Shown piece after piece: positions 45,831 through 52,973 of a DNA stretch of 64,000 nucleotides. The stretch covers positions 215,742 through 279,741 of the forward strand of contig NZ_PQCF01000026.1 in assembly GCF_002964765.1 (NCBI RefSeq). Reading direction: 5' to 3'. Every line of letters starts with the position of its first letter. Positions within the stretch are counted from its first letter, which is position 1. Origin of the DNA: Pseudoalteromonas sp. T1lg88 (lineage in GTDB: Bacteria; Pseudomonadota; Gammaproteobacteria; Enterobacterales; Alteromonadaceae). The notes beneath the pieces were generated by a model. That model did no database searches, was not told the DNA's origin, and saw nothing but the letters and a program-made list of their open reading frames with translations. Both the position numbers and the translations under genes were made by a program.

Positions 45831-46555
45831 TTAGAAGCGTAAATAAAATTCACGGCACAGGTGGCGATAGTCCTCACTGTAATCGTCGCCTGCGTGGATC
45901 ACCAGCAGCTGCTTTTCACACACCCCCGCTTGCCAGCTAAATTGCATTAGCCAACGACTGACTTCTTTGCGCTCGGTGCTTTTTACTTCGCACAGGCGCC
46001 GTAAATGCCCGCCCGCCTGCTCAGCTAACTTTACTAACTCTTGTCCTTGCTCACGAGGAAGGATCACCGCCAACTCAGTGTTTACATGGCCTACCCTTTG
46101 CCATAGGTCTATCAGCGCCGAAAACGGCAGACTGTCGGTATGACGCGCCAGATTACGCTTATCGTCTTGTGCTTTTAAGGCGTTATCAAAATAAGGCGGA
46201 TTACTGATCAGCAGATCAAACTTGCTCTCACTGTCAAAATGCTGGGCATCGCCCTGCGTTATTTCTATCTCCGGCCAGGGACTTGCCGCCACATTACTCC
46301 TTGCCTGGGCGCAGGCATCCGGCTCTATATCAGGGCTCGCACATCAGAGTGGGGCGCACGCTGCTTACACATTAATGCCAGCAATCCGGTGCCCGTGCCA
46401 ACATCCAATATTTGCTGCGCCGAGCCCAGCTCCGCCCAGGCTCCGAGCATAATACCGTCGGTGGAAACCTTCATGGCGGTGCTGCATTGCGCGATAGAAA
46501 ACTGTTTAAACTGAAAACCTGCCACTTTAGACCTTTGTGTTTGAGCATGTGCCAC
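45831..46555 (-). pseudogene. trmN6: tRNA1(Val) (adenine(37)-N6)-methyltransferase, disrupted by a frameshift
   Basis: TrmN6 (YfiC) methylates A37 of tRNA1-Val. The first frame (46555-46325) encodes [28 protein letters not shown] and the SAM motif [13 protein letters not shown] but stops after [11 protein letters not shown]. The rest is intact in the next frame ([20 protein letters not shown], then the catalytic NPPY in DLLISNPPYFDN) to 45831. One missing G within CTGATATAG (about 46330-46332; CTGGATATAG expected) explains the break. Both halves otherwise look functional, so it is a recent mutation or a sequencing error. srmB is divergent next to it, as in E. coli. Confidence 0.88.
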
Positions 46556-46593
46556 GTATAATTGCCTTAATTGTCCATCATTTTGACTCCTTT

Positions 46594-47826
46594 ATGCAAT
46601 TTGCCGATTTTGATCTTGATACCGCGCTACTCAACGCCATTGACAGCCTAGGTTTTACTAAGCCCACCAGCATTCAGCAACTGGCTATTCCAGAAGCGCT
46701 GGAAGGCCGTGATGTCCTTGCCTGCGCCCCGACCGGCACCGGCAAAACCGCGGCGTTTTTGATCCCCGCCATTCAGTACCTGTTGGACCATCCGCGTCGT
46801 AACCCAGGTTTCGCCCGCGTCTTGATCATGACCCCAACCCGTGAGCTGGCCTACCAGGTACATGAGCAATGCGAAAAGCTGGCGGCAGACACACATTTAA
46901 AAATCGGTGTGGTTACCGGCGGTATCAACTACGGCACGCATAAAGAGATCTTTGAAAAGAATAACGATATCCTGATCGCCACACCGGGGCGCCTGATGGA
47001 ATATCTGGACACAGAAAACTTCCACGCCGAAGATGTAGAGCTGCTGATTTTGGACGAAGCGGACCGCATGCTGGACATGGGTTTTCGTAAGGAAATGCTG
47101 CGCATTTGTGAAGAAGCGAAAAACCGCCGTCAATGTATGCTTTTCTCTGCCACCCTTGAAGGTGACAGCGTCGCCAAGTTCTCCGAGCGCATCTTAAACG
47201 AGCCGGCACAACTGGAGGCATCGCCTTCACGTTCTGAGCGCGGTAAGATTTTGCAATGGGTGCACCTGGCCGATGATTACGACCATAAACTCAAGCTCTT
47301 GGTGAACTTGCTACAGCAAGAGAGTGTTGAAAAAGCCATTGTCTTTGTGAAAACCCGTGAGCGCCTGGAAAAGCTGGTTGGCGAGTTATTCACTCATGAT
47401 ATCAAGACCACCTGGTTGCGCGGTGAAATGCCACAGGATAAACGTATGGCGGCCATGGCCAGCTTCCACAGCGGTCGCACCAAGATCTTGATTGCCACAG
47501 ATGTTGCCGCCCGTGGTATTGATGTTAACGACATCAGCCATGTGTTCAACTTCGATATGCCACGCAGCGCCGATGTCTATGTACACCGCATTGGCCGTAC
47601 TGCCCGCGCCGGTAAAAAAGGCACCGCCATCTCCTTGGTTGAAGCCCATGAAGTGGCCATGTTAGGTAAAATCGAACGCTACACGGATCAGGTGCTAAAG
47701 CGTCGTAAGATCAAAGGTCTGGAGCCGCAGCACAAAGAAGCCAAGCTGCCGCCGAAGAAGAAAAAAGATCCGGAAAAGATGAAGGCCAAACGCAAAAAAG
47801 CCAAGTCCAAGGCAAAAAAGAAATAA
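46594..47826 (+). CDS. srmB: DEAD-box ATP-dependent RNA helicase SrmB
   Basis: SrmB helps early 50S ribosome assembly. The start at 46594 (MQFADFDLDTALL) fits relatives; upstream codons in the frame overlap the trmN6 5' end. The 410 residues show the Q motif (GFTKPTSIQ), Walker A APTGTGKT, PTRELAYQ, LDEADRMLDMGF, FSATLEG, and C-terminal ATDVAARGIDVNDISHVFNFDMP and HRIGRTARAGKKGTAISLVE. A short Lys-rich tail follows. The FSATLEGDS and FNFDMPRSAD details and the trmN6 neighbour point to SrmB rather than other DEAD proteins. Confidence 0.92.
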   Translation: MQFADFDLDTALLNAIDSLGFTKPTSIQQLAIPEALEGRDVLACAPTGTGKTAAFLIPAIQYLLDHPRRNPGFARVLIMTPTRELAYQVHEQCEKLAADTHLKIGVVTGGINYGTHKEIFEKNNDILIATPGRLMEYLDTENFHAEDVELLILDEADRMLDMGFRKEMLRICEEAKNRRQCMLFSATLEGDSVAKFSERILNEPAQLEASPSRSERGKILQWVHLADDYDHKLKLLVNLLQQESVEKAIVFVKTRERLEKLVGELFTHDIKTTWLRGEMPQDKRMAAMASFHSGRTKILIATDVAARGIDVNDISHVFNFDMPRSADVYVHRIGRTARAGKKGTAISLVEAHEVAMLGKIERYTDQVLKRRKIKGLEPQHKEAKLPPKKKKDPEKMKAKRKKAKSKAKKK

Positions 47827-47832
47827 CCCATT

Positions 47833-47861
47833 AAAAAAGCCGCTCGATTGAGCGGCTTTTT
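47833..47861. terminator. Bidirectional terminator between srmB and the M16 peptidase gene
   Basis: AAAAAGCCGCTC-GATT-GAGCGGCTTTTT hairpin between convergent genes, with A and T runs on either side. Confidence 0.9.
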
Positions 47862-47877
47862 ATTGTCTCGGTTCTAA

Positions 47878-50751
47878 TTACTTAAACACTTCTTCCAAAG
47901 GCACAACCTTGATGTTTTTGCTTGGAATAGCCAGCTTGTAGCTTTCGATTTGTTTATCTTCGGCCACTAGTTCCGCTGGTTTTTCGGTGTTGTATTTAAG
48001 CGGTGAAACCTGCTCGTTCGCTAAACGCGCCTTCATATCTTCACCATCACCACTGACAAACACATAATGAATATTATCTGTTTGCAGGTTCCCGCGAATA
48101 ACGCGGTTTACATCCGCCACAGTGAGTGTTTCCAGCTGTGAGCGCACATAGTCGGCGAAGTTATCAGTGCCATAGAACTGGCTGTCTAAGGCGTAACCTA
48201 GCTGACGGTTTTGGCTTGCCACCAACTGCGGCAAAAAGTTAGTCAGGAAGTTACGGGTAGCGTTAAAGTCTGCCTCGCTCATACCCTGGCTGATCAGCTT
48301 ATCCAGCTCGCGCAGTGCGGTACGGGTAGCAAAGTGGGCATCGTTATTTGAGCGCAGCGGACGCAACCAGACCTGGAAGATCTGCTCGGAGCGACCTAGG
48401 TTAGCATCCGGCTTGGTTTGGAACATGCCGCGCGGGAAGTACTCGATGTAGGCGTAGTCACCATAGTTCATACCACGCACCTGGCGAATACGCTCATACA
48501 GCTTGGCATTTGAGTTACGGTGCTCACCCAGGAAGGAACGAACCAACCACAACGCCGTCCAGTCTTTGCTTGAACGCGTAGTCTCAATTGGGAAACCAAA
48601 AGACACGGCGGTCGACTTAGCACTCTTTTCAATAATGGTGGCATGATGGCCGCTCAGTGCAGGCGCATCCGGGATATCTAGGCGGGCTTGATCACCGGCT
48701 GGCAACCCTTGCAGGTCACTCATCATCTGCGCTTTCACCTTTTCAGGCACGGCACCAATAAGGCCCAGATGCAGATTACGCTGAGTGAAGTTCTTCGCGT
48801 AGAAAGCTTTAACATCATCCAGGGTCAAGGCTTCTAAGTCAGACAAGTCACCGTAGTTGTAGGCGCCATAAGGGTGGCCCTGATACAGCTCGGCGTAGAG
48901 CACCTCTTTACCTAACTCTTCATCGTTAGAGGCTTTAAGGCCAGACTCAATGCCGTCGATCAACTCTTTCTTTAAACGAGCGAAGTCGTCTTCACGGAAG
49001 CCCGGGTCTAGCAGTTGGTCGCTGACCAGCTCATACCACTGCTCGGCGTTATCCTTGTGGATGCGACCATGCAGTGAGATCATTTCCTTATCGATTTGAT
49101 AAGCAAAGCTGCCGGCAATTGGGTAAAGGGCTTTTTGAATTTCCTTGTAGCTCATCGACTGGCTGCCGCCCTTGGCCAGCATGGCCGCAGTTAAGGCCGC
49201 CACACCCTTTTTACCTTCAGGGTCGGCCGCAGCGCCGGTGTAGAATAACCAGTTTACGTCAACCAGTGGCGAGCTGTTGGTTTTATCCAGCACGGTAAAT
49301 AGCTGCTCTGTCGGCTTATTGTTGATATCAGTTACCAAGGTATCAAGCTGCACTTCGGCGTCAAAACCTGCGACTGCATCCTTGGCCGACATGGTGACCG
49401 TAGTGCGGTTGTTGTCGGTGAAGTACTTATTAGCAATGGCACGAATATCTTCAGCACTGACACTGTCGGCACTTTGATACAGGGCGTTGATCACCTCAGG
49501 GTCGCGCTCGAAGTGCATATAGCTGGCAAGCGTTGATGCGATCGCCTGCGATGAGTCCAGGCTGTTAATAAAGCTGTATTTAGCATTTGATTTCAATGCC
49601 GCCAACTTGCCTTCATCTACCAGCTCGGTGCGCGCCTGGGCATAGGTTTGATTAATGGCATCACGCACCACTGCCAGGTTCTCTTCGTCATCCACCTTAA
49701 CGAATACATGCAATAAGCCCGGATCTTTGGTTTCCGGGTTGTAGGTAAACATTTGCGAGGCAATCTGCTTTTCTACCACCAGCTGTTGGTATAGCTCTGA
49801 GTTTTCAGAGAAGTAAAGCTGTGACAGCAGATCCAATGCGGCGCGGTCCTTGGTATTGGGGTTCCACTCGGTGCCCTTGTAAGAAACCAACAGCCAGTGA
49901 CCCGGTAAGCCCTCATACTGCTCATGCACATAACGCGGTGCTGCTTGCTTTGGCTCCACCGGAATATCGGCCTGATAGTCGCCACGCTGCCAGTTACCCC
50001 AGTGCTTTTTCACCATGGCAATGGTTTCTTTAGGGTCAACATCGCCGACGATAACTAGAGACACATACTCTGGCTTGTAGAAACGTTTAAAGAAGGTTTG
50101 GCCGTATTCACTTTGATCCGGCATGGCTTCGATATCTTCAAAGAAGCCCATGGTGGTGTGCTCATAGGTGTGCTTATCGAAGGCTTCTTTGCGCACCGCC
50201 GCCAACAGTTTGCGAATTGGGCTGGCATTGTTCTTAAGGTATTCGCCCTTAACCGTCAGCGCCTCGGTGCGGAACTGCTCTTCGCTGTACCTGAGGTTTT
50301 GAAAGACATCGGCCTTGATTTCCAGCACCTTGTCTAAATGCTGCTTAGAGAAATTAAGGTGGTAGTTGGTGTAATCATTGGTGGTGTATGCGCGGTTATC
50401 AACACCTGAGTTTTTCATGATATCGGCGTAGACATCTTCCGGGAATTTTTCCGAGCCCTTAAACATCATGTGCTCGAAGAAGTGAGCAAAACCTGTTTTG
50501 CCTTCTTCTACCTCGTTACGTGAACCTACAGAAACAGGGATCTGCAGCGACACCACATCGGGATAATCGGTTTTTACCACCATCACCCGCAGACCATTGT
50601 CTAGCTCTTCTAATACATAGTCCTGGGCAAATACTTTATTGTTCTGTTGCGCCGTTGCCGCAGCGGTACTTGTTTGCGTTGTCTGCGTGCTTTGACATCC
50701 GCCTAGCGCAAGCGCCAGGGCAATGCCTGAGGCAATAACCGATAGTTTCAT
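47878..50751 (-). CDS. M16-family zinc metallopeptidase lipoprotein
   Basis: The 957-residue protein is a two-lobed pitrilysin/insulinase-type peptidase. It has a lipobox LGGC (Cys 19), then the inverted zinc motif HFFEH (90-94, in GFAHFFEHMMFKGSEKFPED) with the third ligand expected in ALTVKGEYLKN. A second, inactive M16 half spans about 510-930 (VDVNWLFYTGAAADPEGKKGVAALTAAML). It probably degrades peptides at the periplasmic face of a membrane. Members are common in Alteromonadales, and the exact substrate is unknown. It is a single-gene unit. Confidence 0.9.
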   Translation of the reverse strand: MKLSVIASGIALALALGGCQSTQTTQTSTAAATAQQNNKVFAQDYVLEELDNGLRVMVVKTDYPDVVSLQIPVSVGSRNEVEEGKTGFAHFFEHMMFKGSEKFPEDVYADIMKNSGVDNRAYTTNDYTNYHLNFSKQHLDKVLEIKADVFQNLRYSEEQFRTEALTVKGEYLKNNASPIRKLLAAVRKEAFDKHTYEHTTMGFFEDIEAMPDQSEYGQTFFKRFYKPEYVSLVIVGDVDPKETIAMVKKHWGNWQRGDYQADIPVEPKQAAPRYVHEQYEGLPGHWLLVSYKGTEWNPNTKDRAALDLLSQLYFSENSELYQQLVVEKQIASQMFTYNPETKDPGLLHVFVKVDDEENLAVVRDAINQTYAQARTELVDEGKLAALKSNAKYSFINSLDSSQAIASTLASYMHFERDPEVINALYQSADSVSAEDIRAIANKYFTDNNRTTVTMSAKDAVAGFDAEVQLDTLVTDINNKPTEQLFTVLDKTNSSPLVDVNWLFYTGAAADPEGKKGVAALTAAMLAKGGSQSMSYKEIQKALYPIAGSFAYQIDKEMISLHGRIHKDNAEQWYELVSDQLLDPGFREDDFARLKKELIDGIESGLKASNDEELGKEVLYAELYQGHPYGAYNYGDLSDLEALTLDDVKAFYAKNFTQRNLHLGLIGAVPEKVKAQMMSDLQGLPAGDQARLDIPDAPALSGHHATIIEKSAKSTAVSFGFPIETTRSSKDWTALWLVRSFLGEHRNSNAKLYERIRQVRGMNYGDYAYIEYFPRGMFQTKPDANLGRSEQIFQVWLRPLRSNNDAHFATRTALRELDKLISQGMSEADFNATRNFLTNFLPQLVASQNRQLGYALDSQFYGTDNFADYVRSQLETLTVADVNRVIRGNLQTDNIHYVFVSGDGEDMKARLANEQVSPLKYNTEKPAELVAEDKQIESYKLAIPSKNIKVVPLEEVFK

Positions 50752-50865
50752 CTTCCTATCCTTTAAGTCTGATTGTTATCTGATTTTTGATCCAATCCAT
50801 TATGCAATAAATTCACCCAATGCGCGTAACCGACGGCTCATTTTGCTGTAAACAAATGTGTCAAA

Positions 50866-51009
50866 GGGGCGACGAGTGACCGAAGCCCCGCTTCGCAGCG
50901 CTCGGAGGTGGAGGCAGGGATGCCGACAGGAACCCAGCTTCATGGACGAATTATATGCACGATGGTTATGAACTCCCTCTTTGGTTGCCGTCGCCAACGC
51001 GACAAGATC
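50866..51009. repeat. Composite repeat related to the 34-37 kb repeat region
   Basis: 50866-50913 repeats 34050-34097 in reverse (GGGGCGACGAGTGACCGAAG ... GGAGGTGGAGGC). 50920-50955 repeats 33946-33970 (CCGACAGGAACCCAGCTTCA). 50971-51009 ends in GTCGCCAACGCGACAAGATC, like 35860-35880. In the 34 kb copy the 76-base stem module sits between the first two parts; here it is absent. The gap 50752-51225 holds no gene. Confidence 0.68.
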
Positions 51010-51040
51010 TTAATTTGGAGACCGCAGTTGAGAAAGTCAT

Positions 51041-51112
51041 TTGTAGGTCAGTGCTGTGCGCCGACAAGGTGAGAATGGTGCATATTTGTCGGCCTGGAAG
51101 GCCGACCTACAA
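51041..51112. repeat. Pair of REP-like palindromes
   Basis: TTGTAGGTCAGTGCTGTGCG-type (51041-51067) and TTTGTCGGCCTGGAAGGCCG-type (51085-51112) elements face each other and share the TTGTAGGTC/GACCTACAA arms of the family seen at 36.4 and 63.3-63.9 kb. Confidence 0.7.
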
Positions 51113-51169
51113 GGCAACATGAATGAAATTCAACATTCATGAGTAAGTTTCACCAGAAAAAAGCTGTTT

Positions 51170-51177
51170 AGACGTCT
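51170..51177. promoter_or_regulatory. MetJ-type box upstream of the MTHFR-like gene
   Basis: AGACGTCT is the perfect MetJ half-operator consensus, here within the 14-base palindrome TTTAGACGTCTAAA. The next 8-mer AAATGGCT matches at five of eight positions. It overlaps the likely promoter: a TATAGT -10 lies at 51188-51193. Methionine repression through MetJ and S-adenosylmethionine is inferred. Confidence 0.6.
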
Positions 51178-51225
51178 AAATGGCTGTTATAGTGATTCCA
51201 TTAACCGCATATGGGAATGAGGATC

Positions 51226-52182
51226 ATGGCGCTAACACTGCAAGAGAAAATTGAAGACCCCCGCCAAGGGGTATACCTTATCGGCACTACACCACCGAAG
51301 ACAGGTACGGACGATGGTAAGCTGCAAGCCATTGCCGAGAAGCTATTGGGTCGCTTGCATGAAATCGAATACGACGGTGTTATCGTTTATGACATTCAGG
51401 ATGAAAGCAGTCGCACCAATGTACCTCGCCCTTTCCCGTTTAAAGAAACCATAGACCCACGTCATTACAGTGGCTTACTACGTCGCTTGTCGCAACTCGA
51501 TGTGATCACTTATAAGAGCGTTGCCCAGCGCAGCGCCGGTGAGTTTAATCAGTGGTTAGATACCACCTATCAGGAATATAAACTTAATAACCTGGTGTTG
51601 GTCGGCAGCCCATCCTCAACCGGTGAAGTTAAACTAAGCCTAAATGATGCTTATACCCATATTGATGCACACGACCATGATTTCTTTTTAGGTGGTGTAA
51701 CCATAGCCGAGCGCCATGCCAGCAAGGGTAATGAACACGAGCGTCTGCTGACGAAGACAGAGCAAGGTTGTAAGTTCTTTATCTCGCAAGCTGTCTACAA
51801 TGCGCAAGCGACCATAGATTTGATCACCAGTTATGCCCGCAGTTGTCGCCAGCAAGGTCTGACACCGCAACGTATTATTCTGACCTTTACGCCCTGCGGC
51901 GGTGAAACCACCTTGGACTTTATGGAGTGGTTAGGCATTTCCGTGCCCGAAGCGACCAAGTGGCGCATGCTCGATGCAGACAACACCCTAAGTGAATCGG
52001 TGCGGATTTGCCGCGAGAACCTGGATTTAATTCTGCGCAGCTGTGCCCATTTAGGCGTACCTTTAGGCTTGAATATTGAGTCTTTAACCAACCGTAAAGA
52101 AGAGATCGATGCGTCGATTAATCTTTACCGTTTGCTTAAAGCAACCATGGAGCTGAGCCTGGCCGAGCGCCTTATCGCTTAA
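51226..52182 (+). CDS. Methylenetetrahydrofolate reductase-related protein
   Basis: The 318-residue protein has an MTHFR-like TIM-barrel pattern: VYLIGTTPPKTGTDD near the start, YDGVIVYDIQDE, NLVLVGSPSSTGEVKLSLNDAY, FFLGGVTIAERHASKGNEHERLLTKTEQGCKFFISQAVYN (the FLGGV...K...G..FF.TQ-like core of MetF) and LGLNIESLTNRKEEIDASI at the C-terminus. It is not the standard MetF sequence, so it may be a paralogue with another folate or flavin role. The start at 51226 has GAGGATC just upstream. A MetJ-type box in its promoter ties it to methionine metabolism. Confidence 0.8.
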   Translation: MALTLQEKIEDPRQGVYLIGTTPPKTGTDDGKLQAIAEKLLGRLHEIEYDGVIVYDIQDESSRTNVPRPFPFKETIDPRHYSGLLRRLSQLDVITYKSVAQRSAGEFNQWLDTTYQEYKLNNLVLVGSPSSTGEVKLSLNDAYTHIDAHDHDFFLGGVTIAERHASKGNEHERLLTKTEQGCKFFISQAVYNAQATIDLITSYARSCRQQGLTPQRIILTFTPCGGETTLDFMEWLGISVPEATKWRMLDADNTLSESVRICRENLDLILRSCAHLGVPLGLNIESLTNRKEEIDASINLYRLLKATMELSLAERLIA

Positions 52183-52214
52183 GCCGTAAGCTAACATTAG
52201 CGATTTACCCATCA

Positions 52215-52374
52215 TACCAATTCTGTTAAGTATGTGATCAGAGATAGCGCTGGATAAATGATATGATAACAAGGCGGGATTTTTCTTATGTAGTTATTCT
52301 ACATAGAAAAATTCCAACACAGTTAGCATGATATTTAGCCCGCTAGAATGATTAGCTATTTAAGTGAATTGGTA
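52215..52374 (+). repeat. MITE-like element, copy B
   Basis: A 160-base element bounded by perfect inverted TACCAATTC (52215-52223) and GAATTGGTA (52366-52374). It contains the hairpin TTTTTCTTATGTAGTTATTC/ACATAGAAAAATT in the middle. Copy A lies at 43205-43357 in the opposite orientation. No open frame; it is presumably moved in trans by a transposase elsewhere. Confidence 0.85.
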
Positions 52375-52390
52375 ACCTTCTTTTGCCCAT

Positions 52391-52430
52391 AAAAAAACAG
52401 CGCCATGTTCTGCATAGCGCTGTTTTTTTT
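52391..52430. terminator. Terminator of the ydbH-ynbE-ydbL operon
   Basis: AAAAAAACAGCGC ... GCGCTGTTTTTTTT, a seven-base stem with a 13-base loop flanked by A and T runs, 20 bases after the ydbL stop. Confidence 0.8.
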
Positions 52431-52453
52431 TATTTTTTATAGGTGCTTGGTTG

Positions 52454-52774
52454 TTACTTTTTACGCCACTGGCCATCGACCTTAACCATGTGTCCGGCGG
52501 CAGTCTTTTCAATGGCTTTAGCACCGGCCAGAGCTTCAACCTGACTTAGGCTAATGCCGTTTTTCTTGGCCATGGCCAGGTATTTGGCCTTTCGCTTAGC
52601 ATTGATCTCGGTGATCAACTGCTGCGCCTCGGCAGAGGTGTGCACCAACTCCAGGTAACCAGTACTGGTTTCACCGACGATGCCCTGATCCTTAGCCTGA
52701 TCTAAGGTTAGCGCCCAAGCACTAAAGGCCAACATGGTCGCACTGAGTAACATGGTCCATTTAACTAGTTTCAT
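52454..52774 (-). CDS. ydbL: YdbL-like periplasmic protein (DUF1318)
   Basis: The 106-residue protein has a signal peptide (MKLVKWTMLLSATMLAFSAWALT, cleavage near residue 21) and the DUF1318 pattern LDQAKDQGIVGETSTGYLE ... VNxKRKAKYLAMAKKNG ... VEALAGAKAIEKTAAGHMV. In E. coli YdbL works with YdbH and YnbE in lipid transport to the outer membrane. A perfect AGGAGG lies five bases before the ATG at 52774. It is last in the operon, nine bases after ynbE. Confidence 0.9.
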   Translation of the reverse strand: MKLVKWTMLLSATMLAFSAWALTLDQAKDQGIVGETSTGYLELVHTSAEAQQLITEINAKRKAKYLAMAKKNGISLSQVEALAGAKAIEKTAAGHMVKVDGQWRKK

Positions 52775-52783
52775 ATTCACCTC

Positions 52784-52969
52784 CTAAAATAGCTCGCTGT
52801 CGTCACCGAAAAGCTCATCGAGCTCTTTGTCTACTTTAACGCGGATTTCATGATCCACTTTAACATTTAGGTTGATGGTGATCGGCTCTTTACTTTCCAC
52901 CTCGACCTTATGGGTACATCCCATTAAGGTTAACGCGCCGACCAAGGCCACCAGCATTCGCGTACTCAT
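52784..52969 (-). CDS. ynbE: YnbE-like small outer-membrane lipoprotein
   Basis: The 61-residue lipoprotein has lipobox LMGC (Cys about 18). Its short beta segment (VEVESKEPITINLNVKVDHEIRVKVDKELDEL) is the YnbE pattern. In E. coli, YnbE stacks on the end of YdbH to complete the bridge between inner and outer membranes. It lies four bases after ydbH and ten bases before the ydbL ATG. Confidence 0.9.
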   Translation of the reverse strand: MSTRMLVALVGALTLMGCTHKVEVESKEPITINLNVKVDHEIRVKVDKELDELFGDDSELF

Positions 52970-52973
52970 TGCT

